A stretch of 64,000 nucleotides of DNA from Agapanthus africanus (taxonomy: Eukaryota; Streptophyta; Magnoliopsida; Asparagales; Amaryllidaceae), in assembly GCA_030015575.1 (NCBI GenBank), contig CM057347.1:404272248-404336247 (forward strand), read 5' to 3'. Within the stretch, counting starts at the first letter, position 1. Each line of letters opens with the position of its first letter. The notes under the pieces are model-generated. The model was not told the origin of the DNA. It saw only the letters and a program-made list of their open reading frames with translations, and made no database searches. Below, one piece after another: positions 32,181 through 42,806 of the stretch. A program made the translations under genes and the position numbers.

Positions 32181-32914
32181 TGATGATGCTCAATATCGGC
32201 GATCTCCAAGATCAGGACACGTGGCAGATGACGTGTCCCATGACTCAGAAGAAAGGGCCCACAGGGGCCGACCAGGCCACCCTGTACCCGACCTGCAAGC
32301 ACAAGCTGGCCCTCTTCGGGGCCCCTGCAAATTGGCCTCCTCGGCCCCTCAGCTCGCCCCGAGCTGCCACAAGACCAAGACTCCTCGGCCTTCTCGCTCG
32401 TCCTCGAGCCCCCCGGCCGAAGCCGTCTTCCTCGGTCCTCCGACCAACTCCACCGCTCACGGGCGTAACCGCCGCTCCGCAAATCTCGCCATGCGCGGAT
32501 TCTCCGCCAGCAACATCCCACGTTCCACGCCTCCGCGATCCCCATTATTGGGTGATCCACTTTCTACGCAGGCGTGACGTCGGGAACGTAACTGCCGGCG
32601 AGATTCTCACGCCTGCTGCTACGTGCCATCACCGCTATATAAACCCCCATCACAAAGGGGTCAAGTAAGCCATTCTTTACTCTACTAAGCTGTTACTCTG
32701 CTCGGATCTCATTACTAACTTGATCGTCGGAGGGTCCTCGGTGGTACCAAACCACCCCAGGACTTCTTTGCAGGTACTCGGCGCCAAATTCTTCATATCA
32801 CCTTTCTCACCAAAACCCATTGAGATCCACATGCAACAGAAGATCACCATCAAAATCCACCGGGAGATCGACGGAAGACAACATCTGACGGAGGCCTGAA
32901 AAGGGCCTCCATCA
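32181..32914 (+). mobile_element. E1 3' LTR
   Basis: 734 bp, TGATGATGCTC...CTCCATCA, about 95% like 16084-16813 by eye. Confidence 0.92.
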
Positions 32915-33899
32915 CTTCTGAAAAGAGAAACACGTGTCTCTGTAGTGTATATAGATGTATGAGATTTGAGAAAATGAAGACAAATTAAAGTTAGAGAATT
33001 CCTAAAAGCCAAAGGTTTAAGATCTCATCCACTATATTAAATTAAAGGGGGAGAAGAGTTAAATTCTAATCTGAAACTAATTTATAAAATTTATAAAACT
33101 ATAGCATATGTCAAGTGTTCAGTTCTGGATTTAGGACCGTTTTAAAAGTCCATTCAATGACGTAATTACCTGCTTAAACTGTTCAATATGGTTCAATAAA
33201 CTTGGCTCCTTAAATTGTTCAATATGGTTCGATAAAACTTGGTACCCAGTGTGAGTCAATTCCAAAACTATTTTAAGCATATCGATAAAGATCATAAACA
33301 TGCAATAAGGAACTATATTTTAAACAAGGAAGAGGGGACTTAGCACAGGTACCGGTGACAAGGAGTGGCGACATGGCAATAGGAGATGAGAAAATACAAT
33401 GATAGAGAAGGGAGAGAGAGGGGGAAGGGACTTGAACCTGTTTAGAACGTGAAAAACGACGAAATTTTATTAGGGCATTTTACTGAACACCATCTCGTGC
33501 AAAATCGAAATATCGACGGAACAGAAATCTGGAGGCATGGAAATGATAGTGGCGCTCACACGGACCCGGGCCTAGCCTTGGAGCCTCGGTTCTAGGTTCA
33601 GAACGTGTTAAATAGGCTGATGAGGAGGCTTGACCAAAGCGATGATGTGTTTTTGGTGTTGTGGTTGCTGTTGCTGTTGACGTTGCGGCTGATGACGATG
33701 ATGGAGTTGCAAAGCTCGGCCGAGGTTATGGTGGCTGGCCAAGAGATGGTGTTCGGCCAAGAGAGGTGGCCAGCCATGAAGGGACAAGGGTTTTGTGATG
33801 AAAAGAAAACAAAGAGGAAGTTGAGGGTTTATATTGAGAAGAAGAAGTGAGAGACAGAGAGAGCTAGTGGGGGCTTGGTTACATAACCGAGAGGGGAAG
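32915..33899 (-). mobile_element. Solo LTR G1, middle portion
   Basis: Continuation of the Tekay-like LTR between the E1 and E2 insertions. A TATA-like AATATAAAC lies on the minus strand at 33828-33836, giving a U3 of about 430 bp when joined to 53262-53625. A diverged tandem pair of about 38 bp (TTCAATATGGTTC) lies at 33174-33243. No coding signal. Confidence 0.6.
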
Positions 33900-34660
33900 T
33901 GACATGACCTGGATCGTGCCAAGATGTTACCTTCCGTTGATCTGCTGATGGCGGCGATGGGTGGCTGAGATTGGATCTGGAGGCTGTCGCTCCTGAAGCG
34001 TGTGGATCTCAATGGGTTTGAGGTTGTGGTTGCTGAGCTACCTGTAAGGAAGTCCCGGGGTAATTGTACCGCCGATGACCCTCCGACGGTCAAGTTAGAC
34101 TAGAGATCCGAGCAGAGTAACGGCTTAATGGAGTAAAAATGACTTACTTGAACCGTCTGAAGAATGGGTTTATATAGCGGTGGCAGCAGGCAGGGCATGC
34201 GCGAGAATTACGCAGGCAGTTACGCTCTTGACGTCACGCCCGCTTAATGAGCGGGATCTCCCATTAATGGCGAGACATGCTTGTTAATGGGAGATCGAGA
34301 TGGCGTGGAACGTGGGATGTGGCCGGCGGATATCTCGCGCATGGCGAGATTCGCGGGATGGCGGTTGCGCCTGTGAGTGGTGTCGTTGGTCGGTCGATAA
34401 GACCGAGGACGATGACCTCAGCGATAGAGCTTGCGGACGAGCGGGAAAGCCCAGGTATCTTGGTTCTGTGGTAGCCCGGAGACGAGCTGGTTGGCCGAGG
34501 AGACCAATTGTGCAGGGGCTTGGAGGTGAGCCATCGTTTTCTTGTAGGACGGGCACATGAGTGGTCTGGTCGGCCACTGTAGGTCATTTCTTGTGAGCCC
34601 TAGGACACGTCATCTGCCATGTGTCATGATCTGGGAGATCGCCGATATCGAGCATCATCA
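33900..34660 (-). mobile_element. E2 3' LTR
   Basis: 761 bp, same length as its partner 52501-53261. On the minus strand it begins TGATGATGCTCGATATC. Confidence 0.92.
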
Positions 34661-34676
34661 TTATCCCCCACTCTCG
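34661..34676 (-). other. E2 polypurine tract
   Basis: CGAGAGTGGGGGATAA on the minus strand, directly before the 3' LTR. Confidence 0.85.
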
Positions 34677-35032
34677 TCCCGACCAGCTGAAGGGTCGGGT
34701 CGAGAGTGGTCTGCCGTGTCACTCGAGGTGAGCTTCCTTTCGAAGATATCGTCAGGCGTGTCCCCGGGTAATCTGTTGTATTTTCTGGATGATGTCAGCG
34801 AATCAGGGAGAGATCCCTGCATTAAAGAGGGTGCGCCGGATCGCGCGTACTTTTGCTGAAGCGACAGACCACGTGCCGGGCACTGGTTGGCTGACGCGAC
34901 GGGCCGCAGACCTCTGGCGTCTGATAAGATCCGGCCAATGTGCGTGCGACAGGTGGAGCGATCGTGGTCGTCGAATGCAAAGAGTTGTTTTGGCGGGAGT
35001 CGACTGTCGCCATGGGATGAGGACGCCGGTAG

Positions 35033-35043
35033 CTATAAATAGA
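35033..35043 (+). promoter_or_regulatory. TATA box of the E2 antisense gene
   Basis: CTATAAATAGA, 121 bp before the ATG at 35164. A pyrimidine-rich leader and GGTTAG precede the start codon. A dedicated promoter opposite to the element's own transcription direction fits an independent gene. Confidence 0.7.
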
Positions 35044-35974
35044 GGTAGGGTCTGCTTCAGGGCCCATCTCTCTTCATATTTCCCTCACTCTTGATCTTGT
35101 AAGCTCGGCGCTCTCCTCTTAGGTCGGATTTCTGCGTTGCCGAGGACTTCTCCATCAGGTTAGATGTCTTCCTTTGAGGAGTCTGTAGATGTCGTCAGGG
35201 TAGATTCTAGGGATTCCTCCGCCGAGTCGGAGCCTCCCCAGGAAGTTATGGTCAGATCTTCTTCCTGGGGCCGCGCGTCAGGGGCAGATCCCCGAGCGGA
35301 GGTGGCGGATGCCCCTGGCGTGCCATCCTTGGTCAGGTACGAGAACGAGCTTGCCATCGCTCGGGCTCGTTTCCATATCCTGTCCGGCTACACTCTACAT
35401 TTGGCCGAGGAAGGAAAGAGGGCGGATCAGGTACGGGGTAAAAAGATTGCTTTGTACCAAGAATCCTTTTGGGCCGGAATGCGCCTGCCCTTCTCTCTCG
35501 AGGTTGTTAGGGCGCTAAATTACTTTAGGCTAGCCCCGGGCCAGCTAATGCCGAACTCATGGAGGATTCTACTTGGGTTCCTTGTCCCCTTGAAGTTGCA
35601 GATGATTCCTTTTGGTCTGTCCATCCTTGTCTCCTCTCTTGTTTACAAAGGCCATCCCGACACCCATGCGGACGACCCAAGGTGGGTTTATCTCTCCTTT
35701 AGGAAATGACGAGGGAGTGCACCCGGGTCGGGTGTTGTCGCCCTGCCTTCTTCCATCCACGATTGGAAGAAGAAGTTTTTCTTCGTTGGGCCTCCGGAAG
35801 GTGAGAACTGGCCCGTGCCCTCCCAGTGGTCTAGGGATAGGTACCGGCGGGGAAGCCCGTCCAACGACCCTGACACGGTGAGAGTGGCGGAGTGGGAGCC
35901 TATTCCCCGGGCTGATGTGCTGCTTTCCGAGCGGGCCCTTAGTTGGGCCAGGCTTAGCCCCATCCAGTTCGTCG

Positions 35975-36056
35975 GTAAGTTAGGTGCTCGTAGGCATTCT
36001 GTTAGGCTTGCGTTTTTGTTTGTGTTGCTAACTTCATTGTACCTTACCTTGTGTAG
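35975..36056 (+). other. Intron 1 of the E2 antisense gene
   Basis: Donor G|GTAAGT, acceptor GTGTAG|A, 82 nt and T-rich towards the acceptor. E1 has the equivalent donor and acceptor on its minus strand. Confidence 0.75.
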
Positions 36057-36475
36057 AACCCATGGACCTGAGCTACCTTTCAGCGGCCATGCGCAAGCCG
36101 AAGAAGGGGTCGAAGGCTGGAGGGGCCAGTTCTTCTCATCGGACGACGATCCCGTCTCCCCCAGTAGCCGCCCCGCCTCCGCGCTCGAGTACGGATCACG
36201 CCCCAGAGTCCAGCGAGGCGCCGAGCAGAAAGCGAGTTCGGGGGCGGAGGCCCCGGCTTCGGAGGTATAGACCAGCCCTCCGCCGTCAGCCCTCAAGAAG
36301 TCCCCCCACGCAGTCCCGCGGACCTCGGCCTCCCCGATATGGGTGGACGAGGGGCAGCTCCGCTTTGAGGTGCCTTCGGTGCTTTCCATCCCTGACTGCT
36401 TGCTGTCCGACATGGAGAAGTCGGCCGGGGGCAAGGTCCCTATTTGAAGGCGCAAATGACGTCCATCGCCTAATA

Positions 36476-36584
36476 GGTCGTGCTGGTTAGTGCTCGAACT
36501 TCACTCGATTTTTCTCTTTAGCGTCTCGTCATTCGTGAGATTTGGTGCTCCTTTTTCTTTCTGACCCCCTTCTGATTTCTTCAG
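36476..36584 (+). other. Intron 2 of the E2 antisense gene (donor approximate)
   Basis: Clear pyrimidine tract and acceptor TCTGATTTCTTCAG ending at 36584. The donor is probably near 36476 (AGGTCGTG). Exon 3 resumes VLQHVALVVQ, as in E1. Confidence 0.6.
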
Positions 36585-37295
36585 GTCCTCCAGCACGTCG
36601 CTCTTGTCGTCCAGATGGAGGAGGATGAAATAGCCCCGGCGATGCAGGCCGCAGGCGAGCTCTCCTCGCTGGAGGAGAGCTCGAAGTGGGAGCCGGAGGC
36701 GGTGATGGCGAGGGTTACTGCCCTTGAGGGCGAGGCGGCGGCAGGGAAGCAAGAGGCTGCGGCAGGGAAGCAGGAGGTGGCGGCCGTGAAGCAGGAGGTT
36801 GCCAGGTTCCGCGAGGCAGCCCATGCTGCCGAGGCCAAGCTTCGGACTCCAGGGTGCTCGTCGTCACCATGAAGAAGTCCGTGAGCACCCTCCGGAAGGA
36901 GTTGGAGGGTGCGGTAGAGGCGGCGAAGCGAGCCGACCTCAGAGCGGCGAAGGCGATGGAGAAGTTACAGAAGTCGGAATAGTTCTACACCGTCCTAGCC
37001 TCAGCCACCACCGCCATCTGGCACGAGGCCCTCGACGCCGTTAAGGCTCGGATGCCGGAGTTTGCTCATGAGGAGCTCCGGGCCGAATATCCTCACGGGA
37101 ATGACGAGCAGGGGGACGGCCCCGGGGACAAGGTCGGGGAAGAGATACCTGGCGAGGGCGACGCCGAGTCTCCTATGGTGGACGCTGAGCTTCCCGGTGT
37201 TGCAGCTGGCCCTGTGGCCTGAAGTCCCTTGTCTTCTTTTTTTTTCCTTGTTTTTGTTGCCTCGGGAATTTTGTAGGCCTCCGGGCATTTTTTAA

Positions 37296-37346
37296 GGCTG
37301 GAGAGCCTACAATACCCTTGTAAAGACTTTTTGCTTTGTGAATAAA
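37296..37346 (+). terminator. 3' end module of the E2 antisense gene
   Basis: GGCTGGAGAGCC dyad (37296-37307) and AATAAA (37341-37346), about 75-120 nt after the stop codon. Shared with the E1 antisense ORF and the small E2 ORF. Confidence 0.7.
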
Positions 37347-37616
37347 GATTTTTGTTTTTGCAGTAGTGTTTGTGCTCGTATTTTCCTTTGTCGGTAGACA
37401 CTTGTATTTGCGCAGTACTACCTTCGTTTTATATCGGTTCTTTATCTAGCGATCACACATCGAGTTGAATCTGTTCGTTTGCCGAGTTTGCAAAGTCCGA
37501 CGGGGGGACGGTATCTTCATGGCCCCGAAGTCGAGATGGAGATTGCTTAGACGTAGAACCGGATGCCTCTTGGTGAGGTCATGTTCCTTAGCGTGGAAGG
37601 CTCGGAGAGGTATGTT

Positions 37617-39600
37617 GCTGATAAACCAAGCAGGGTAGCTGCCCGGGGCCTCTAGGAGAGGGCTTCAATCCCTGGAGTTGTAAGGTAGTGAATTGGCAGC
37701 CGGGGATAGCCGAGCAGGGTAGTCGCTCAGATCCCTCTTGCGAGGGCATTTTTTCCTTAGCGCAGGAGGGGCCGTGAGAGGCCTACTAAGGACATAGCCG
37801 AGCAGGGTAGCTGCTCGGTGCCTCTTGGCGAGGGCTTTGATCCTTGGGGTGTTAGGGTAGGGAGCTACCAGCCAGGGATAACCGAGTAAGGGTGGGCCCG
37901 GTTGCCTCTTGCGAGGGCTTTTGATCCTTAGCGCGAGAGGGGCCGTGAGTGGCCTACTAAGGACGGGGCCGAGCAGGGTAGTTGCTCGGTGCCTCTTGGC
38001 GAGGGCTTTGATCCTTGGTGTGTTGGGATAGAGAGCTACCAGCCAGGGATAACCGAGCAAGGGCGGGTCCGGTTGCCTCTTGCGAGGGCTTTGATCCTTA
38101 GCGCGGGAGGGGCCGCAAGTGGCCTACTAAGGATGGCCGAGCAAGGTTACTACCCGGTGCCTCTTGGCGAGGGCTTTGATCTCTGGTTTGTTGGGGTAGG
38201 GAGCTACCAGCCAGGGATAACCGAGCAAAGGCGGGCCCGGTTGCCTCTTGCGAGGGCTTTGATCCTTAAGGACGGGCCGAGCAGGGTTACTGCCCGGTGC
38301 CTCTTGGCGAGGGCTTTGATCCCTAGTTTGTTGGGGTAGAGAGCTACCAGCCAGGGATAACTGAGCAAGGGCGGGCCCGGTTGCCTCTTGCGAAGGCTTT
38401 GATCATTAGCGCGGGAGGGGCCGCAAGTGGCCTACTAAGGATGGCCGAGCAGGGTTACTTCCCGGTGCTTCTTGGCGAGGGCTTTGATCCCTGATTTGTT
38501 GAGGTAGGGAGCTACCAGCCAGGGATAACCGAGCAAGGGCAGGCCCAGTTACCTCTTGCGAGGGCTTTGATTCTTAAGGACAGGCCGAGCAGGGTTACTG
38601 CCCGGTGCCTCTTTATTGGGGTAAGGAGCTACCAGCCAGGGATAACTGAGCAAAGGCGGGCCCGGTTGCCTCTTGGCGAGGGCTTTGATCCCTGGTTTGT
38701 TAGGGTAGGGAGTTACCAGCCAGGGATAACCTAGCAAGGGCGGGCCCGGTTGCTTCTTTCGAGGGCTTTTCATCATTAGCGTGGGTGGGGCCGTAAGTGG
38801 CCACTAAGGATGTCCGAGCAAGGTTACTGCCCGGTGCCTCTTGGAGAGGGCCTTTTGTCCTTAAGGATGGCCGAGCAGGATTGCTGCCCGATACCTCTTG
38901 GCGATGGATTTAATCCCTGGCGTTGTGGGGTAGGGAAGCTACCAGCCAGGGATAGCCGAGCAGGGTAGCTGTAGGGCTGCCTCTTGGTGAGGGCTTCGAT
39001 CACTGGCGCTGGAGGGGCCATGGGGGGCCTGCCAAGGATGAACCAAGCAGTGAAGCTGCTCGGTTGCCTCTTAGTGAGGGCTTAGATCCCTGGTGTTGTG
39101 GGGTAGGCTAGCTACCAACCAGGGATAGCCGAGCAGGGTAGCTGTAGGGCTGCCTCTTGGTGAGGGCTTCGATCCTTGGCGCTGAAGGGGCCGTGGGAGG
39201 CCTGCCAAGGATGAACCAAGCAGTGAAGCTGCTCGGTTGCTTCTTAGTGAGGGCTTAGATCCCTGGAATTGTGGGGTAGGCGAGCTAACGGCCAGGGATA
39301 GCCGAGCTGGGTAGATACAAGGCTGCCTCTTGGTGAGGGCTTCGATCCTTGGCGTTATGGGGTAGGGAAGCTACCAGCTAGGGATAGCCGAGCAGGGTAG
39401 CTGCAGGGTTGCCACTTGGTGAGGGCTTCGATCCTTGGTGCTGGAGGGGCCGTGGGAGGCCTGCCAAGGATGAACCAAACAGTAAAGCTGCTCGGTCGCC
39501 TCTTAGTGAGGGCTTATATCCTTAGCATTGTGGGGGTAGGCGAGCTACCGACCAGGGACAATCGAGCAGGGTAGCTGCTGGGATGCCTCTTTGTGAGGGC
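37617..39600. repeat. E2 internal tandem-repeat array (~2 kb)
   Basis: Composite period of about 140-171 bp made of two related ~85-bp halves. One half has CCGAGCAGGGTAGCTGCTCGG, GCCTCTTGGCGAGGGCTTTG and GGAGCTACCAGCCAGGGATA. The other has GGGCGGGCCCGGTTGCC and GGCCGCAAGTGGCCTACTAAGG. Successive CCGAGCA starts fall at about 37798, 37969, 38137 and 38277. Variants from 38900 on replace the second half with GCCTGCCAAGGATGAACCAA. Homologous to 28346-29235 in E1 but at least twice as long. Confidence 0.88.
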
Positions 39601-39870
39601 TTTGGGAAGATGGACAGTCGCAAGTGACACATGCCATAAACGCGTGGAGGAGGTGAAGCGCCAGAGCAACGTCGTTTCGATATCGCATCGAGCGGCGAGC
39701 TGGGACAGTCGCTGGAGACACGTGTCGCAATCGCGTGGGGAACGTGAAGCGTTTAGGAATGTCATGCCCGTTTCGCCACATGGCGGCATGGCATTGGGGT
39801 AGTTGCTGCGATTCCCAAGATTCGCGCTGGCATGCCCGAGAATCCACGTCCTTGAAGATTCTGGTTGAAG

Positions 39871-39880
39871 CTATAAGTAG
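39871..39880 (+). promoter_or_regulatory. Possible TATA box of the small E2 antisense ORF
   Basis: CTATAAGTAG, 51 bp before the ATG at 39922. Weaker than the TATA box at 35033. Confidence 0.45.
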
Positions 39881-39921
39881 GGAAGGAGATAGGAGTTCCT
39901 TTGGCACCGCTTACTTTCGGG

Positions 39922-40345
39922 ATGACTGGGCGCGTGTATTTGATCGAAGAGATTATCACCCTTGGTGATGTCTCCTTGTACAACCAATCGTTGTCCGTGG
40001 AGGGGTACCGGGGAGTGGTTCGGCGCTTCGAGGATCACTTCGGCCGTCTCCTCCCTCGGCGGCCGTCCTTGCTCCAGCTCCTGATGTACGCGATCTGGAG
40101 GAGGTCCCCGGGGTTGGACAACCCCTTCACTGAGGAGCTTCTGGACGCGGCGCTTGATAAGGTGCATTCGATCTTCCTGTTCGGCCTCATCTCAAAGGCC
40201 AGGAACAACCGATCCTTGCTTCTGATGCTTGAATGTTTCAAGATGAGGAACATCATGGGTCAAGGCTCAGCGGGCGGTGAGTCGGGTGCTTTCGTGGCGT
40301 CCTGGGTCCGCATGCAGCGTCGGCAGGAGCGGGCTGCAGCGGCTA
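39922..40345 (+). pseudogene. Unrecognised small antisense ORF of E2, first part, cut by C2
   Basis: It starts MTGRVYLIEEIITLGDVSLY at the first ATG and runs 141 codons without a stop up to the C2 insertion. It then continues in the same phase at 50484-50572, about 170 residues in all. It is leucine-rich and basic (RRFEDHFGRLLPRRPSLLQL, LLLMLECFKMRNI) with a C-terminal RMQRRQER segment. No zinc knuckle, catalytic motif or membrane segment is evident, and I do not recognise the family. Before C2 inserted the frame was open, in contrast to the decayed gag beside it, so it may have been functional late. E1 lacks it. It runs convergent to gag. Confidence 0.6.
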
Positions 40346-42546
40346 TGTTGGAGATAGTGCCCTCAGAGTCAATTATTAGGTCACAGGTACGTGATTGCAA
40401 TGATTGAGGGAGGACCTATCCCGGTAGGACAGTCTTACTCGAGATGATAGTATGCTATCTGGTTTACCTTTATCATCGTATACTGCTTTAGGTGACCTTA
40501 CAGGTCGCTATTACACGTTGATAGAGCCTCTAGGATTCTTGCTTGACCACCAGCAGTATGAGGGCGATCATATACGTGGGAGCTGTCAGTCTATAAGCAT
40601 ATCCTTAAATGGTCCCTAGTCGTGAGAGTTTCGAGACAGGGCATCGATACTCCAGAGTAGACTAGTGTATACAGTCGAGACCCCGATGAGGGGCGGTGGC
40701 CGGTCTCACAAGCCACTGGTGTCAGTTGGATCACCTAAGATGTATACAGGTGCTCATTGGGTTATGAGTACACCGGACATGACTCGCCGGGAACATGCTA
40801 GTTGGTCATATACCAGACGTCAGATGGCAGTTCCCTGGTGACATGTGTACAGGTTAGTTCATCGACCTGGGGATCGTCATTTGTCTTGTGTGAGTTCCCA
40901 CTGTACTTTGATTACTACCCTACCACGGCTCAAAGGAGTCGTGCAAACAGGTTTTAGTTGGGTACAGTCCCGAGCCACATGGAGGCAGTGAGCGTATCTT
41001 CAGGGGTTCGTCTCTCCCGGTATTGGGGGTGAGGTCGCGCTGTGTCTAGGAGAGCCATTACACGAAGCCCTCGGCCGAGGCAAGGAGATTTACTGGTAGG
41101 TATTCCAGTAGTATCTCAGGGTGTTCTGGGCTACACTCCAACACGACTTGTACCGCTTTTGGGGGTCTGACTTTTACCAACCCCCTAGGCCCGCCATGCG
41201 ATGCTCATAGACGAACGGACCGGACTGTACGGATATTGTCACTGACAGGCTCAGCAGGGTTGTCAGGCGAAGTTCGCTCACAGACGTCCCTTTTAGTCAA
41301 TACCTGGTAGCCCGTTACGTATTGGCTTATACCTCTGACGTGCTAGTGGTTAAATCCACAACCATGGTGTTGACGAGTCTTTAGAGTCCCCCACATTCAG
41401 TTACTCAGCTTTCGGGTGAAAGGCTGTAGAGGCCGTATGGAGATATGGCAGGGTCCGATCAGATACGTACGGTATTGCACGGATCAGGATCGGACGTTTT
41501 GTACTAGAGGCCGTATGGATATATGGCAGGGTTCGATCAGATACGTGCGGTATAGCACGGATCAGGATCGAACGGATATTACTAGCCGGCTTTGGTTTAA
41601 GCCGGATCCTAGTATAGTACAGTGTATATTTTGCCTCATTGCATTTGTATTTCGGTCAGAATACAAATGCGGGTGTGTATGCACAGTATCGGGGTTTTCC
41701 TGTAATTTATTACGGGACCAGTTTTCTGGAGTTGCCAGTTTGCTTTCCGTTTCGGCCAATTTCCTTTGTATCGTTCATTGGCCGAAGATTGGTGGAGGAG
41801 GGCTTATTTGCATTGTTGCAAATAAGTATTTGTGGAGGGTGTTCTTCGCATATTGTTGTATCATGATAGCTTTTCCTTGACCTTGACTTCTTGACTTCTT
41901 CTTGTCATCATGGTTTGACTTGTGGAAAGATGATGGTTGCTTTGGAGTGTTGGGTTTTGTTGTGATCATTTGATTTTCTCATCATCACTTGCTTTCCACC
42001 AACCCCCTTGTCTTTGTTCTCTCTCTCCAATCACACAAGGGGCCGGCCACTATTGGAGATGGGGGGATTCATTTTCATGTGTAGCATTTTTGGTTTTCTA
42101 AAGGTGCTAAGAAAAGCTCTCTAGTTCATCTCAAAAATCAATTCCTCCACCATCTCAAATGGCACCTCCAAAAACCCCAAATGAGACACAAGCCTCTACA
42201 CTACATGTATACAGCAAATCTTGGGCACGTCGACTAGCCAGCTTCGTGCCCGAGTTGCTTCGGTATTGAGGTGGGAGCCCGTAAAAGATGTAGGCGATGT
42301 GGTGCCCTTCCGGCAACGAGGTGGAGACCGGAGCTTCCGCAGGAGATCGGGACGATGACGAGAAGACCGGAGGACTCGGATCAGTCGGTATATCTCTCTC
42401 CCCCATCTTGTAGTTAGCTAGGACTAGTTAATGGTTCGATCCGGGTATTAGTGCGCGGTGGTGCCAGTTCATGAAAAATTTAAGTATATCACCGCTTCCG
42501 CATTTTGGCCTCGGGATGGAGGCCGGGGCGCCGCCGTGCACTTACA
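40346..42546 (+). mobile_element. C2 5' LTR
   Basis: TGTTGGAGATAGTGCCC...GTGCACTTACA, 2201 bp. Its internal blocks (TACTCCAGAGTAGACTAG, CACATGGAGGCAGTGAGCG) are shared with C1, C3 and LTR5. Confidence 0.95.
41430..41585 (+). repeat. 78-bp tandem duplication in the C2 LTR
   Basis: Two copies beginning AGGCCGTATGG and sharing ATATGGCAGGGT, CGATCAGATACGT and GCACGGATCAGGATCG. Present in both C2 LTRs (also about 49362-49517); C1 has one copy of the region. Confidence 0.85.
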
Positions 42547-42547
42547 G

Positions 42548-42560
42548 TGGTATCAGAGCC
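42548..42560 (+). other. C2 primer-binding site, initiator Met tRNA
   Basis: TGGTATCAGAGCC, 1 nt after the LTR. Confidence 0.93.
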
Positions 42561-42758
42561 ATGCCATTAACCTAGTCTAGCTTTGTGTAATGTGTTTACA
42601 TTTCCGATCGACCAAAATTCCAAAATCCGCGTTTTTGTTCACATCAGTTTTCTGTTGAAATTTTTTGGAGTCGAAAAATTTTTCAGGTTGCATAAAAGTG
42701 ATGTACTGGAAGAAATAAGAGTTCTGTGAAAATTCGATGCACTAACTCCACTGTAGGA

Positions 42759-42806
42759 GCGCGGAACCGCGGCCAAACACCCCTTTGGGCCGCGGTTCTG
42801 CCGCAC
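42759..42806. repeat. GC-rich leader dyad of C2
   Basis: GCGGAACCGCGGCCAAA pairs with TTTGGGCCGCGGTTCTGCCGC across a short C-rich loop. It starts 199 nt after the primer site, the same distance as the C1 palindrome although the sequences differ. Confidence 0.88.

Larger units (their letters stand above)
16084..32914 (+). mobile_element. E1: non-autonomous Tat-lineage gypsy element, gag-only
   Basis: Complete LTR-to-LTR element. Order: 5' LTR, primer site, gag (split by C1), tandem repeats, antisense intron-containing ORF, polypurine tract, 3' LTR. No protease, RT, RNase H or integrase sequence is present on either strand, so it must depend on other elements. Minus the C1 insertion it is about 7.2 kb. 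The two LTRs differ at roughly one base in twenty by eye. Confidence 0.88.
35164..37222 (+). pseudogene. E2 antisense gene: gypsy-type putative transposase-like domain plus coiled coil, three exons
   Basis: Exon 1 (35164-35974) starts MSSFEESVDVVRVDS. It carries ARFHILSGYTLHLAEEGK, RADQVRGKKIALYQESFWA, APGQLMPNSWRILLGF and WVYLSFRK, a pattern like the plant 'Putative gypsy type transposon' domain. It then gives SIHDWKKKFFFVGPP and WEPIPRADVLLSERALSW. One in-frame TGA lies at 35707-35709. Intron 1 (35975-36056) has GTAAGT and TAG borders and keeps the phase. Exon 2 (36057 to about 36475) is basic and Pro/Ser-rich with a frameshift. Exon 3 (36585-37222) is an Ala/Glu/Lys coiled coil with GKQE repeats, then AIWHEALDAVKARMPEF and an acidic tail. 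A second frameshift (about 36850) and an in-frame stop (about 36980) are present. Function is unknown; conservation with E1 suggests past selection. Confidence 0.78.

Noticed and set aside
33605..33850. An 81-residue ORF and its 161-residue opposite-strand partner near 33608-34093
   Set aside because: They cross the G1/E2 LTR boundary and are low complexity, so cannot be one ancestral gene.
35688..36455. A 255-residue minus-strand ORF in E2
   Set aside because: Antiparallel shadow of exons 1-2 of the E2 antisense gene. The plus-strand frame is the one conserved with E1.
42155..42406. An 83-residue ORF in both C2 LTRs (also 50087-50338)
   Set aside because: Explained by near-identical LTRs. 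No recognisable domain, and it is absent from C1.
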